Below are positions 18,322 through 28,150 of a stretch of DNA of 64,000 nt, piece by piece (position 1 is the first letter of the stretch; every line of letters starts with the position of its first letter). The stretch spans positions 1-64,000 of the forward strand of contig NZ_JAGHQX010000009.1 of assembly GCF_017744095.1 (NCBI RefSeq), given 5' to 3'. The notes below the pieces were generated by a model. That model saw only the letters and a program-made list of their open reading frames with translations, was not told the origin of the DNA and searched no databases. Position numbers and translations under genes: made by a program. The DNA comes from Shimia sp. R10_1. GTDB lineage: Bacteria > Pseudomonadota > Alphaproteobacteria > Rhodobacterales > Rhodobacteraceae.

Positions 18322-19108
18322 CGGCCTAACGCCACTGACCTCGCCTCTGACCACCGGGCAAGCCCCGGGTGCGGAGCGCGTGGATCCGCTGCAGGCAAAG
18401 GTGGATGCGCTGAACGCGCGCTATCGGCATCATTCTGCAACGGCGGTGATGGAAGCCGCATTGCAGGACCCCCAAGCTGGGAAACTGGCTATGGTGTCCT
18501 CTTTTGGGGCCGAATCCGCCGTCCTGCTGCACATGGCGGCAATCGTGGACCGCAAAATTCCCGTGCTCTTCGTGGACACGGAAATGCTCTTTGCGGAAAC
18601 GATTGTCTATCAACAGGATTTGGCCGAACAGCTGCGTCTGGAAAATGTGCAAGTGATCCGCGCAAGCGACACCACGCTGGCCGCAGAAGACCCGGATGGT
18701 ACACTGCACCAGCAGGACACGGACGCCTGCTGCGCATTGCGCAAAACCCGCCCGCTGCAGAAAGCCCTGCGCGGCTATGACGGCTGGATTACGGGACGCA
18801 AGCGCTTCCAATCTGGCACACGCGCCGCATTGGAGTTCTTTGAAATCGAAGACTTCACAGGCCGCATAAAGGTGAACCCTCTGGCTCACTGGGCGCCAGA
18901 AGATGTACGCGCCTATATGGAAGAAAACCGCCTGCCGCGCCATCCACTGGTGGCCAAAGGTTATCCGTCTATCGGCTGTGCGCCTTGCACCTCGCCGGTG
19001 GCAGAAGGCGAAGACCCTCGCTCTGGCCGTTGGCGGGGCCAGAACAAAGAAGAATGTGGCATTCATTTTGTCGACGGCAAAATTGTGCGAACCGGAGAGA
19101 AAACATGA
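18311..19108 (+). CDS. cysH: Adenylyl-sulfate (APS-type) reductase, CysH family
   Basis: 265 residues from the ATG at 18311, overlapping the end of cysI by 11 bases. It reduces activated sulfate to sulfite in the cytoplasm. The pairs CCALRKTRPL and GCAPC are the four Fe-S cysteines that mark APS-using assimilatory reductases rather than PAPS-using ones. The C-terminal ECGIH carries the catalytic Cys. SSFGAESAVLLH is the PP-loop-type nucleotide motif. An ATGA overlap couples it to the DUF934 gene. ATP sulfurylase genes are not in the window. Confidence 0.93.
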   Translation: MQHNGLTPLTSPLTTGQAPGAERVDPLQAKVDALNARYRHHSATAVMEAALQDPQAGKLAMVSSFGAESAVLLHMAAIVDRKIPVLFVDTEMLFAETIVYQQDLAEQLRLENVQVIRASDTTLAAEDPDGTLHQQDTDACCALRKTRPLQKALRGYDGWITGRKRFQSGTRAALEFFEIEDFTGRIKVNPLAHWAPEDVRAYMEENRLPRHPLVAKGYPSIGCAPCTSPVAEGEDPRSGRWRGQNKEECGIHFVDGKIVRTGEKT

Positions 19109-19512
19109 CTGTGATCGTGACCGACAATGGCTTTGGCACCGACGACTGGACCCTCGGCTTTGCTGCGCTGGATGAGGCAGCAAATGACGTGGCTTCGCTG
19201 GATGTGACATCTGATACGGATCCGGCCGTGCTCATCGCACAGCTGTCGGGTGTAAAGATGATCCGCGTAGACTTTCCCAGCTTCGCCGATGGCCGCGGCT
19301 TTACAATCGCGCGCCAATTGCGGCTTGCAGGGTACACTGGTCGTCTGCGTGCAAAGGGCCACGTGATCTCAGACCAATATGCCATGGCGCGGCGCTGTGG
19401 CTTTGATGAGGTCGAAATCTCAGACGAATTGGCCGCACGCCAGCCAGAGAGCGAATGGAAGTTTCGTGCGAACTGGCAAGCAAACGACTACCAAGCGCGC
19501 ATGCGTGGCTGA
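19105..19512 (+). CDS. DUF934 protein of the sulfur-assimilation operon
   Basis: 135 residues. It contains the family core RVDFPSFADGRGFTIAR followed by LRAKGHVISDQYAMARRCGF. DUF934 proteins accompany cysH and cysI across proteobacteria and are regarded as oxidoreductase-associated, but the biochemistry is not established. The ATG overlaps the cysH stop, and the operon appears to end here before a strong inverted repeat. Confidence 0.88.
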   Translation: MTVIVTDNGFGTDDWTLGFAALDEAANDVASLDVTSDTDPAVLIAQLSGVKMIRVDFPSFADGRGFTIARQLRLAGYTGRLRAKGHVISDQYAMARRCGFDEVEISDELAARQPESEWKFRANWQANDYQARMRG

Positions 19513-19528
19513 CACACATCGCAAAAAT

Positions 19529-19564
19529 GAGATGTGGCTTTGCGTTATGTCAAAGCCATATCTC
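19529..19564. promoter_or_regulatory. 14-bp inverted repeat between the DUF934 gene and fpr
   Basis: GAGATGTGGCTTTG (19529-19542) pairs with CAAAGCCATATCTC (19551-19564) with one G-T wobble and an 8-nt loop. No T-tract follows on the plus strand, so it is not a standard terminator. It could be an mRNA processing or stability hairpin, or an operator for fpr. Confidence 0.55.
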
Positions 19565-19631
19565 CGATAGAGCTTCAAAACCCCAATAGACATGATAGAT
19601 GAGGAGGCGTGGCAATCCCGCCTGTTTTTAT

Positions 19632-20480
19632 ATGACCGAGCAAACGCCTGTGACCGAAGAAAAATCCGTAAAAGTGCCGACATTGCCTGATGCGCAAAGC
19701 GTAACTGAGGTGAAGCACTACACCGATCGCCTGTTCTCCTTCCGCTGTACGCGTCCAGCGTCGCTGCGTTTTCGCTCGGGCGAATTTGTCATGATTGGCT
19801 TGATGGGCGATCCTGATCCAAAAACCGGCAAACAAAAGCCGCTGCTGCGCGCTTATTCTATCGCGTCCCCTGCATGGGATGAAGAGATGGAGTTTTACTC
19901 AATCAAAGTGCAGGATGGTCCGCTGACATCCAAATTGCAGCATATCAAACCGGGCGATGAAATCATCCTGCGCCCCAAGCCAGTGGGCACGCTGGTGCAT
20001 GATGCCCTATTGCCGGGCAAGCGCATCTGGTTCTTTGCGACCGGAACAGGGTTTGCCCCGTTTGCGTCGCTGCTGCGCGAGCCGCAAACCTACGAAGACT
20101 ACGATGAAGTCATCATCACCCACACATGCCGCGAAGTTGGTGAACTGACCTACGGGCGCGACCTCATCGAAAGCATCCGTAACGACGAAATGCTTGCGGA
20201 GCTGATGGGCGAAGATTTCCACAAGAAGATTCGGTATTACCCAACGACGACTCGTGAAGAGAGCCCCAAGATGGGCCGGATCACAGATCTGATCCGCTCA
20301 GGTGAGCTGTTCGAAGACTTGGACATCGAGCCTCTCAATCCAGAAAGCGATCGTGCCATGATTTGCGGCAACCTGGCATTCAACCTAGAGCTTAAAGAGC
20401 TGTTAGAGGATGCAGGCTTGGAAGAAGGCGCAAACTCAAAACCTGCGCAGTATGTGGTCGAAAAAGCGTTTCTCGACTAA
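19632..20480 (+). CDS. fpr: Ferredoxin--NADP(+) reductase
   Basis: This 282-residue bacterial FNR shuttles electrons between NADPH and ferredoxin or flavodoxin. LLRAYSIASPAWDEEMEFYS holds the FAD-binding RxYS motif, and FATGTGFAPFASLLR holds the NADP-binding GTGxAP motif. The C-terminus AQYVVEKAFLD is typical of the family. I prefer ATG 19632 because the product then begins MTEQTPV; an in-frame ATG at 19599 lies within a GAGGAGG tract and adds eleven odd residues. Next to cysI it probably supplies reductant for sulfite reduction. Confidence 0.92.
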   Translation: MTEQTPVTEEKSVKVPTLPDAQSVTEVKHYTDRLFSFRCTRPASLRFRSGEFVMIGLMGDPDPKTGKQKPLLRAYSIASPAWDEEMEFYSIKVQDGPLTSKLQHIKPGDEIILRPKPVGTLVHDALLPGKRIWFFATGTGFAPFASLLREPQTYEDYDEVIITHTCREVGELTYGRDLIESIRNDEMLAELMGEDFHKKIRYYPTTTREESPKMGRITDLIRSGELFEDLDIEPLNPESDRAMICGNLAFNLELKELLEDAGLEEGANSKPAQYVVEKAFLD

Positions 20481-20533
20481 TCACTGAAAGCCAAGAATAC
20501 CGTGGCGCCTTCGTTGTTCGAGGGCGTCATGTC

Positions 20534-20905
20534 TTAGTATCCGAGTACATCCTTGGCATTTTCAAGCGCCAAAGGCAGAAACTCGGGATTGTTCATAGAA
20601 CCTTCTAAAGTGAGTTTGAGCGCTGCTTTTTGTCGTTCGCCAATGTCAGCGCTGTCAATCAACTCAAGCACACGCTGCAAGTCAAAGCCCTGCGGCGTGA
20701 AAAGGGCGTCAAGTGCCGCCTTCTGCGCTGCCGCGCTTGTAACTGACTGTGTTGCAGTGAGTGCCTTCGCGTCGACCTCGTCTTTCGAAGTCAACAGACT
20801 CGTATGTGGGGCGGGAAAGGGAACCGGTTCGACATCGCTTTCCCAAAACAAATGTGTAGCAATTGCGGCGACCAAAGCGACCAAACTCCACAACAAGTTT
20901 CTCAT
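20534..20905 (-). CDS. Hypothetical membrane-anchored protein
   Basis: 123 residues from the ATG at 20905, chosen because GGAG lies seven bases upstream. One N-terminal hydrophobic segment (about residues 3-18) is followed by a polar, helical, probably periplasmic domain with FTPQGFDLQRVLELIDSADI in its middle. I do not recognise a family. It is convergent with fpr and divergent from infC, and appears to be a single-gene unit. Confidence 0.6.
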   Translation of the reverse strand: MRNLLWSLVALVAAIATHLFWESDVEPVPFPAPHTSLLTSKDEVDAKALTATQSVTSAAAQKAALDALFTPQGFDLQRVLELIDSADIGERQKAALKLTLEGSMNNPEFLPLALENAKDVLGY

Positions 20906-21098
20906 TAACCCACTCCAATTGGCAAACGCCACCGAACCGGGCAGCTGCCTTTGAAGCACATCTTGAGATTGAACCGCTCTTTCTCAAGGGGGAAAGCATC
21001 AGTATTTGCATCACAGACGTTGATTCCGCTGTTGTATCGCCGCGCAACCGCGAATAAATTAGCCGCTGATAGGCATTCACCATCGAAGGAACAAAACG

Positions 21099-21644
21099 AT
21101 AGCCCGCAGACCTCATAACGCACCGCCTCAGCGTGACACTGGACCTCGTATCAACGGGCGCATCCGCGCACCCGAAATCCGCCTGATTGGCGCAGACGGC
21201 GAAAACGTCGGTGTTGTGCACCCGGCCAAGGCCATGACAATGGCAGAAGAAGCTGGTCTGGACCTCGTTGAGATTTCCCCAAATGCAACGCCTCCGGTTT
21301 GCAAAATCATGGATTTCGGCAAGTTCAAATACGAACAGCAGAAACGCGAATCCGAGGCCCGCAAAAAGCAAAAGACCATTGAGGTCAAAGAGGTGAAGTT
21401 CCGCCCGAACACGGACACACACGACTATGACGTTAAGATGCGCAATGTCGTGAAGTTCCTGGAAAATGGTGACAAAGTCAAAGTCACCCTGCGCTTCCGT
21501 GGCCGTGAGATGGCCCACCAGAATCTTGGTCGCGAGCTTCTGGAGCGTGTGGCTGAAGACATCAAAGAACTGGGCAAAGTGGAAAACATGCCCAAGATGG
21601 AAGGCCGCCAGATGATCATGATGATCGGCCCACTGTCCAAGTAA
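21099..21644 (+). CDS. infC: Translation initiation factor IF-3, ATA start
   Basis: 181 residues. The core is unmistakable: [20 protein letters not shown] at the N-terminus, [20 protein letters not shown], and a C-domain with [16 protein letters not shown]. No ATG, GTG or TTG gives the full N-domain. The frame is open from 21063, and the product matching the family begins at ATA 21099 (then [12 protein letters not shown]), with GAAGGA and an 8-base spacer before it. infC genes are known to use rare AUU-type starts as part of autoregulation by IF-3, and this appears to be a case. A terminator follows. Confidence 0.9.
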   Translation: MARRPHNAPPQRDTGPRINGRIRAPEIRLIGADGENVGVVHPAKAMTMAEEAGLDLVEISPNATPPVCKIMDFGKFKYEQQKRESEARKKQKTIEVKEVKFRPNTDTHDYDVKMRNVVKFLENGDKVKVTLRFRGREMAHQNLGRELLERVAEDIKELGKVENMPKMEGRQMIMMIGPLSK

Positions 21645-21670
21645 ACCGGACAAATTCGTACCAATGTTCA

Positions 21671-21699
21671 AGCCCCAGCCATCGGCCGGGGCTTTTTCT
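21671..21699 (+). terminator. Rho-independent terminator of infC
   Basis: The stem AGCCCC/GGGGCT contains an inner GCC/GGC pairing and is followed by TTTTTCTTT. Confidence 0.85.
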
Positions 21700-21704
21700 T
21701 TGCC

Positions 21705-22100
21705 TCATGCAATATCACGCCAACCGCGCAGCCAATTGATTGCTTCTCTGATGTCAAAGCCCAAGGAAATGGTGTTTACAATCAATAGGGTCACAAGAAA
21801 GTTCTCATAGACGCCGGTTACCCCGTCTAGGAACGGCGGACGCGTGAACAAAGCCGAGACGAGCGGCAGCCAGACAATCAAATGCGCAAAAGACAAAGCC
21901 GCAGAAAATCCGCGCTCTATTATCAGGATGGGCACGTTTGCCAGCATCCCCATAACGGAGAGCAGGGCGATCCATTTCGCTGAAGGGTGAACGCCAATAA
22001 ACAGAAGCGGCGCAAGGTTGATCGGGACCAGCAGCGTAGACATCCAGACCTGCACCCACAGCGGGAGCCGACGAAAACTACCCCAAATTTCCAGACACAT
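21705..22100 (-). CDS. Hypothetical integral membrane protein
   Basis: 131 residues with about four hydrophobic segments (near 15-37, 42-60, 65-85 and 100-118). The N-terminus is short and polar and the C-terminus amphipathic (INWLRGWRDIA). GGGTGA lies close to the ATG. I do not recognise a named family. It lies between the infC terminator and the terminator of the cox operon and looks monocistronic. Confidence 0.65.
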   Translation of the reverse strand: MCLEIWGSFRRLPLWVQVWMSTLLVPINLAPLLFIGVHPSAKWIALLSVMGMLANVPILIIERGFSAALSFAHLIVWLPLVSALFTRPPFLDGVTGVYENFLVTLLIVNTISLGFDIREAINWLRGWRDIA

Positions 22101-22118
22101 ACATCACCCGCCAAAAGT

Positions 22119-22148
22119 AAAAGGCGGCTGATCACACAGCCGCCTTTT
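22119..22148 (-). terminator. Terminator of the cox operon
   Basis: An 11-bp stem (22119-22129 with 22138-22148, arm AAAAGGCGGCT) ends on the minus strand in a T-rich run just past the coxM stop. Confidence 0.8.
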
Positions 22149-22171
22149 CGGTCTTCAAAATATGTGACGCA

Positions 22172-22960
22172 TTAGGCAGCCGCTGCAACCGCACGCCGTG
22201 TGAGAACGCCAACAAGATGCGCACGATATTCTGAGGTGCCATGCAAATCAGCAATCATACCATCGGAATCCAGTTTCAGATCCGCAATAGCCTCAGCAGA
22301 GAAGTTGGCGGAAAGCGCTGCCTCTGCCTCTGCCCAGCGGAACACGCCTTCCTCAGACGCGCCGGTCACTGCAACACGGACGCCATCGGCGTATTTGGCA
22401 ACAAACACGCCCACCAGCGCAAAGCGGGAGGCGGGTTGCTCAAACTTCTGATAGTTGGACGCCTCAGGCACCGGGAAGCGCACTTCGGTGACAATCTCAC
22501 CTTCCTCAAGTGCGGTCGCAAACATGCCCTCAAAGTAGTCGTCTGCGACGATTGCACGATTGTTTGTGATGATCGTTGCACCACAGCCCAATGCCGCCGC
22601 TGGATAGCAGGCTGCCGGATCATTGTTGGCCAGAGAGCCGCCAATGGTGCCACGCGCGCGCACCGCCGGATCACCGATGCCACCGGCAAGACCCGCAAGC
22701 CCTGCAAAAACATCCGAACTGCCAGCCACATCTGCGTGACAGCTGGCACCGCCAATACAAACAGCCCCATCATCGGCGATACAGATCCCCTGCATTTCGC
22801 CAATGCCCTTTAAGCTCACCAGTTTGCTGGGGCTCGCCAAACGCTGCTTCAACGTGGGAATCAAGGTCTGTCCGCCACCCAGCGCCTGAGCCTCATCATC
22901 CCCCAGCGCTGCCACCGCATCCGCGATTGTGGAGGGCTTCTCAAAGTCAAAATTATACAT
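22172..22960 (-). CDS. coxM: CO/xanthine dehydrogenase-type FAD-binding medium subunit
   Basis: 262 residues. This is the flavoprotein subunit of a molybdenum hydroxylase, carrying electrons from the Fe-S subunit to an acceptor. FAD-binding motifs are ALGGGQTLIP near residue 32 and TIGGSLANNDPAAC near residue 108. AAGGAGG precedes the ATG and overlaps the coxL stop, 12 bp away, so translation is coupled. It is last in the coxD-E-xdhC-mop-S-L-M operon and is followed by a terminator. Confidence 0.92.
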   Translation of the reverse strand: MYNFDFEKPSTIADAVAALGDDEAQALGGGQTLIPTLKQRLASPSKLVSLKGIGEMQGICIADDGAVCIGGASCHADVAGSSDVFAGLAGLAGGIGDPAVRARGTIGGSLANNDPAACYPAAALGCGATIITNNRAIVADDYFEGMFATALEEGEIVTEVRFPVPEASNYQKFEQPASRFALVGVFVAKYADGVRVAVTGASEEGVFRWAEAEAALSANFSAEAIADLKLDSDGMIADLHGTSEYRAHLVGVLTRRAVAAAA

Positions 22961-22972
22961 GATGTCTCCTCC

Positions 22973-25336
22973 TTAGGCGTTCATCGCCGCCCAGACGCGC
23001 GATGGCGAAACGGGCATATCTACGTGGTCAACTTTGTGGCCCCCGGATTGCAGCGCGTCAACCACGGCGTTGACAACTGCGGGTGGCGACCCGATCGCAC
23101 CGGCCTCGCCACAACCTTTCACACCCAGTGGGTTGTGCGTACAGGGGGTTTGGCTGGAATGGTCAACATTGTAGTAAGGTACGTCGCTGGCGCGCGGCAT
23201 CGCGTAGTCCATGTAAGACGCACTCAGCAGCTGACCATTTTCATCATAGGCGGCGTTTTCCAACAGCGCCTGACCGATACCCTGACCGATCCCGCCGTGG
23301 ACCTGACCATCAACGATCATCGGGTTCACAACATTGCCAAAGTCATCCGCGGCAGAAAACGCCTCGATGGTGACTTTCCCAGTCTCCGGATCCACCTCAA
23401 CCTCACAGGCATAAGCGCCAGAAGGATAAGTAAAGTTTGCCGGATCGTAGAAAGCCGTCTCTTCCAAGCCCGGTTCGATGTCCTCTAATGGGTAGTTATG
23501 AGGCACATAAGCGGCCAATGTCACATCGCCCCACGCCACGGATTTGTCCGTACCCGCGACAGAGAATGTGCCATCCTTCAACTCGATGTCTGCCTCCGCA
23601 GCTTCGAGCAGGTGTGCGGCAATCTTTTTGGTTTTTGCGATGATCTTCTCCGTTGCACGGACCATTGCAGACCCACCAACTGCAAGGGAGCGTGAGCCAT
23701 AGGTGCCCATGCCCATAGGCGCTTTGTCGGTATCGCCATGCTCGATTTCGACCATGCTTTCGTCGATGCCAATCATTTCGGCAATCACCTGCGGGAAGGA
23801 GGTCTCATGCCCCTGCCCATGACTGTGGCTGCCTGTCATGACAACCAGGCCCCCGGTCGCATTCACGCGGACCGTTGCGCTTTCATAAAGACCCGCACGC
23901 GCACCAAGTTGACCAACCAGATTGGATGGCGCGATGCCGCAAGCCTCAATATAGCAATTCACGCCGAGGCCACGCAGTTTACCACGCGCTTCGCTGTCTT
24001 TGCGGCGCGCTTCGAAGCCCGAGAAATCGGCGATCTTCTCCAGCGCATCCATCGTGCCGTGATAGTCACCTGTGTCATATTCCACTGCCACCGGCGTGGC
24101 ATAGGGGAACTCTGTGATAAAGTTCTGACGGCGCAGCGCAATCGGATCAACACCAAGCTCTCGCGCGGCTTTGTCGATCACACGCTCCAGCTGGTAGGTC
24201 GCTTCCGGACGTCCCGCGCCGCGATATGCGTCAACAGGCACGGTGTTGGTGAAGACCGCTTTGACGTTCACATAAATCAGCGGCGTTTTGTAGTTGCCCG
24301 CCATCAACGTGCCATGCAGCCAGGTCGGAACAGACGGTGCAAAGGTGCTGAGATAGGCCCCCATGTTTGCATGGGTATCGGTGCGAATGGCGGTGAAGTT
24401 GTTATCCGCATCCAGCGCCAATTCAATCTTGGTCACGTGGTCACGGCCATGTGCGTCTGAAATGAAGGCTTCAGACCGGGTTGAGGTCCACTTCACGGCG
24501 CGGTTCAGTGCTTTGGCTGCGAAGGTGCAGAAGGCTTCCTCGGCATAATGAAAAATCTTTGTGCCAAACCCGCCCCCAACGTCTGGCGCAACCACACGCA
24601 GTTTATGCTCAGGAATACCCAACACGAAGGCGCCCATCAAAAGGCGGATCACATGCGGGTTCTGACTTGTGGTGTAAAGCGTGCTGTCACCCGTCCCGCG
24701 ATTAAAGTCCCCAATCGCAACACGTGGTTCCATAGGATTGGCAACAAGCCGATTGTTGCGCAGCTCCAAGGTGGTTACATGCGCCGCCGCCTCAAAGGCT
24801 GCATCCACAGCAGGTTTGTTTTCCTCAACAAATCCCCAGTCATAGCAAAGATTGGAGGTCAAATCGTCGTGGACTTTGGTGGCCCCGTCCGCCAGTGCGG
24901 CTTTCATGTCCACAACGGCTGGTAGTTCCTCCAGATCGACCTCGATGGCCTCAGCCGCATCGCGTGCCTGCTCAACCGTTTCGGCAACCACAGCAGCGAT
25001 CTGATCGCCCACATAGCGCACCTTGCCTTGCGCGAGCACCGGGTGTGCGGGCTCCTGCATCGGCTCGCCGTGGCGGTCGGTCACCTGCCAACCGCAGGGA
25101 ATACCACCCACGCCTTCAAAGTCCGCGCCGGTGAAAATCTTCAAAACACCGGGCATGGCGGAAGCCGCATCCGTATTTATCGTTTTGATCCGGCCATGCG
25201 CAACATCGGAGCGCAAGAAATGCACATAGGCTTGCCCATTTACGTTGATGTCATCTGTGTAGTTTCCAGTTCCGCTCAGGAACCTTACGTCTTCGCGCCG
25301 CTTGGGGCTGGCGCCGATGCCATGATCTTTTGGCAT
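22973..25336 (-). CDS. coxL: Molybdenum hydroxylase large subunit, form II CoxL type
   Basis: 787 residues from ATG 25336, chosen for a strong AGGGAGGA site. It holds the molybdopterin cytosine dinucleotide cofactor. The active-site loop reads AYRGAGR (about residues 368-374). That marks form II CoxL, whereas proven CO dehydrogenases (form I) have AYxCSFR with the catalytic Cys. GGGFGTK and the C-terminal [15 protein letters not shown] are cofactor-binding motifs. The Glu in GCGEAGA is the expected general base. True substrate is uncertain: CO oxidation by form II enzymes is disputed, and aldehydes or N-heterocycles are possible. Confidence 0.92.
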   Translation of the reverse strand: MPKDHGIGASPKRREDVRFLSGTGNYTDDINVNGQAYVHFLRSDVAHGRIKTINTDAASAMPGVLKIFTGADFEGVGGIPCGWQVTDRHGEPMQEPAHPVLAQGKVRYVGDQIAAVVAETVEQARDAAEAIEVDLEELPAVVDMKAALADGATKVHDDLTSNLCYDWGFVEENKPAVDAAFEAAAHVTTLELRNNRLVANPMEPRVAIGDFNRGTGDSTLYTTSQNPHVIRLLMGAFVLGIPEHKLRVVAPDVGGGFGTKIFHYAEEAFCTFAAKALNRAVKWTSTRSEAFISDAHGRDHVTKIELALDADNNFTAIRTDTHANMGAYLSTFAPSVPTWLHGTLMAGNYKTPLIYVNVKAVFTNTVPVDAYRGAGRPEATYQLERVIDKAARELGVDPIALRRQNFITEFPYATPVAVEYDTGDYHGTMDALEKIADFSGFEARRKDSEARGKLRGLGVNCYIEACGIAPSNLVGQLGARAGLYESATVRVNATGGLVVMTGSHSHGQGHETSFPQVIAEMIGIDESMVEIEHGDTDKAPMGMGTYGSRSLAVGGSAMVRATEKIIAKTKKIAAHLLEAAEADIELKDGTFSVAGTDKSVAWGDVTLAAYVPHNYPLEDIEPGLEETAFYDPANFTYPSGAYACEVEVDPETGKVTIEAFSAADDFGNVVNPMIVDGQVHGGIGQGIGQALLENAAYDENGQLLSASYMDYAMPRASDVPYYNVDHSSQTPCTHNPLGVKGCGEAGAIGSPPAVVNAVVDALQSGGHKVDHVDMPVSPSRVWAAMNA

Positions 25337-25408
25337 GTCTTTCCTCCCTATCAACCGGGGTGGCGCGCGATTTACGGCGCTCTACCTCCGGTCCGTGATC
25401 TCAAACAC

Positions 25409-25438
25409 GTTCGCCACGCCTCCTCCTGCGCGGCGAAC
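25409..25438. promoter_or_regulatory. Intercistronic hairpin between coxS and coxL
   Basis: GTTCGCC (25409-25415) pairs with GGCGAAC (25432-25438), extended by a further three base pairs after one mismatch, with an 8-nt loop. It lies in the 106-bp gap between coxS and coxL with no T-tract. It may set mRNA stability or the small-to-large subunit ratio. Confidence 0.5.
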
Positions 25439-25442
25439 AGTT

Positions 25443-25928
<486 letters not shown>

Positions 25929-26072
25929 TGGCTCCTCCCGATAAGTGGCTTTGTCATTGAATAAGAGTAAAGCAGTCTGCTTGACGATTGAGAACCCGAT
26001 TTTTCGCGGGATCGGGAGAAAGCGCTAAGACCTTGGTCGTAAACAGTCACTTTCAAAACGCTGTCGCGCGCC

Positions 26073-27092
26073 TCACACACCCTTTTCTCGTGGCATTGGG
26101 CGGATGGGTATCTCTTTGAGCAATCCCCCCACGGCCATCGCTGCGATATCATCGTGGGTCACTGTTTCACCGCATATTACACGTTCCAGCACCCAGTCCG
26201 CACCGTTTAAAGCTGGCGATCGCGCGCACCCAGGAAGCCCAATCACAGGTTTGTTGTGAAACTGACCCAAAAACAATAAGTTGCCGGGGTCAACTGGCAT
26301 GCCAAACCTCTCAACAACACCACCAGCAGCCCGCAACGCTTGCGGCGCAACGTCAAGCGTGTCTGAGGTGGCCGAGGCTGTCAGTACGAAAATCAAATCT
26401 CCCGAAGCGGCCTCAATAGCAGAGGCCAAGGCATCCACCTCATGCACAACAAGCGTGCGCGGGGTAAGGGCCATCCCCATCCGCTCGACCCGCCCGGCCA
26501 TAGACCTGCGCCCTTTGTCAGACAGAATGTCACCGCCAATGGTTGTTTCGATCAGTGTGGCGGTCTTGAACTGGGGCCTACGCAACGAAAACGCGCCCTC
26601 GGCGACGTCACATGCCGCGTTCAAAGAGTTTTCAGGCACGGCGTAGGAGATGATTTTTATGGTCGCGACCATCCCATCGGCATCTACCCTGTGGCGATCA
26701 GGGACTGTCGCCAGGGTGATCATGGGATCTACACGATTGATGAGGTTGACCACCTCTGCATTGATCCGAACGAGGCCACAGCCTGATGCATACAGGTTTA
26801 CGCGACCAGCCCCCGCTCCTTTTGCATAGAAACCATCCGCCGCGCCCCCTTCCAGCAAAACAGCTGCGAGCTTGTTAGCGGCGTCATCTTCTCCGATGTC
26901 ACCGCGTTCAAGGCGAGCGACGGTGACAGCCTCAGTCCCTGATCTGGCAAGATCTTGCAAGTGCTCCTTGGTCAGACAGGTCCCCTTAGGAATGCGTACC
27001 GGCCTTGTGCCTGCGTCCGCCTCTGACAAAACCAGCGAATGGGCAAGAATGGCCCCTTCCGCTTCGGAAAGTGCAACAGAGCCAAATTTCAT
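26073..27092 (-). CDS. Molybdopterin-binding protein of the cox cluster
   Basis: 339 residues with a MoCF-biosynthesis/MoeA-like fold in the C-terminal half, seen as LIFVLTASATSDTLDVAP and PVIGLPGCARSPALNGADWVLER. In related clusters this domain is often fused to a MobA/MocA-like nucleotidyltransferase; no such domain is present here. It probably helps make or deliver the cytosine-dinucleotide form of the cofactor. It starts by ATGA overlap with the xdhC-like gene and precedes coxS by 144 bp. Confidence 0.85.
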   Translation of the reverse strand: MKFGSVALSEAEGAILAHSLVLSEADAGTRPVRIPKGTCLTKEHLQDLARSGTEAVTVARLERGDIGEDDAANKLAAVLLEGGAADGFYAKGAGAGRVNLYASGCGLVRINAEVVNLINRVDPMITLATVPDRHRVDADGMVATIKIISYAVPENSLNAACDVAEGAFSLRRPQFKTATLIETTIGGDILSDKGRRSMAGRVERMGMALTPRTLVVHEVDALASAIEAASGDLIFVLTASATSDTLDVAPQALRAAGGVVERFGMPVDPGNLLFLGQFHNKPVIGLPGCARSPALNGADWVLERVICGETVTHDDIAAMAVGGLLKEIPIRPMPREKGV

Positions 27093-28057
27093 GCGCCCTT
27101 CCTCAACACGCGGAGAAGCTCACCCATGATTGAAACCGCAATCTCTGCCGGACTGGCTGCTCCGATGTCCAGACCAATCGGACCGTGAATACGGGCGATC
27201 TGGGCCTCCTCAAATCCTGCCTCTGTCAGTCGCTCCACCCGTTTGGCATGGGTGCGCGTGCTCCCGAGCGCCCCGATATAGAAAGCCTTAGATCCCAAGG
27301 CGATGTGCAACGCCGGATCGTCGAGCTTAGGGTCATGTGTCAACAGAACAAGCGCGGTACGCGCGTCGAGACCGATTTGCTCCATCGCTTCATCTGGCCA
27401 GTCTTCAAGGATCGTTTCCCCCGGAAAACGAGCTTCTGAACCAAAGGCGGAGCGAGGGTCGATGATCAGCGGATCAAATCCTGCGATACGCGCCATGGGC
27501 ACCAGTGCTTGTGCGATGTGGACCGCGCCAACAACGGCCATTCGCAAAGGGGGATTGTGGATGGCCACAAAGCGCCCGCCTTCCTCGACGCCGGATCTGT
27601 CCATGCGGAAGCGTTCCTCATAACCGTTGCGAGTCAGCGCCCCTCCTCCAGTTTCAACATCGCAAACATAGGCCACCGGTTCGCGCGCGGCTCGGGCGGC
27701 CACAAGCTCTGACAGCACGTCTTCACGCAGGACCGCGCCAACCGGTTCCACCAAAACCTTGATGGTGCCGCCACAGGCAAGACCCACGGCAAATGCATCG
27801 CCATCGCTCACGCCGAATTCAAGCAGAGTGCCCTTGCCCGTGTCGAGCGCGTCCATCGCTTCGACCATCACCGCGCCTTCGACACAACCGCCCGAGACCG
27901 ATCCCTCGATTTGCCCGTCACCAGAGACCACCATCTGAGCGCCCACCCGCCGCGGCGCGGACCCCCAAGTCTCCACCACCGTTGCGATCGCTGCACCGCG
28001 CCCCGCGCGATGCCATTCCAGCGCCAATTCAGGCGCTTCTTTGGGTGGTTGGCTCAT
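27089..28057 (-). CDS. XdhC/CoxI family molybdenum cofactor maturation protein
   Basis: 322 residues from the ATG at 28057, chosen for GGGAG six bases upstream. N-terminal XdhC domain motifs are TVVETWGSAPRRVG and VSGGCVEGAV, with the conserved Cys of GLACGGTIKV. A Rossmann-like C-domain follows with ALGSTRTHAKR. The family inserts or sulfurates the molybdenum cofactor in the cognate hydroxylase. It is coupled to the molybdopterin-binding gene by a 4-bp overlap. Confidence 0.92.
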   Translation of the reverse strand: MSQPPKEAPELALEWHRAGRGAAIATVVETWGSAPRRVGAQMVVSGDGQIEGSVSGGCVEGAVMVEAMDALDTGKGTLLEFGVSDGDAFAVGLACGGTIKVLVEPVGAVLREDVLSELVAARAAREPVAYVCDVETGGGALTRNGYEERFRMDRSGVEEGGRFVAIHNPPLRMAVVGAVHIAQALVPMARIAGFDPLIIDPRSAFGSEARFPGETILEDWPDEAMEQIGLDARTALVLLTHDPKLDDPALHIALGSKAFYIGALGSTRTHAKRVERLTEAGFEEAQIARIHGPIGLDIGAASPAEIAVSIMGELLRVLRKGA

Positions 28058-28150
28058 TTTGCTCTCCCTCATCTTGGCTGAACATGGGGGAGCCCTTTGC
28101 GTAACACAAGACCGATTGGCCTCTCCCCAACTTCACACAGATACGCCAGC

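Noticed and set aside
26073..27092. Truncated molybdopterin-binding/MobA fusion
   Set aside because: No remnant of the nucleotidyltransferase domain is visible downstream in any frame, and the single-domain form is an accepted length. I treat it as intact.
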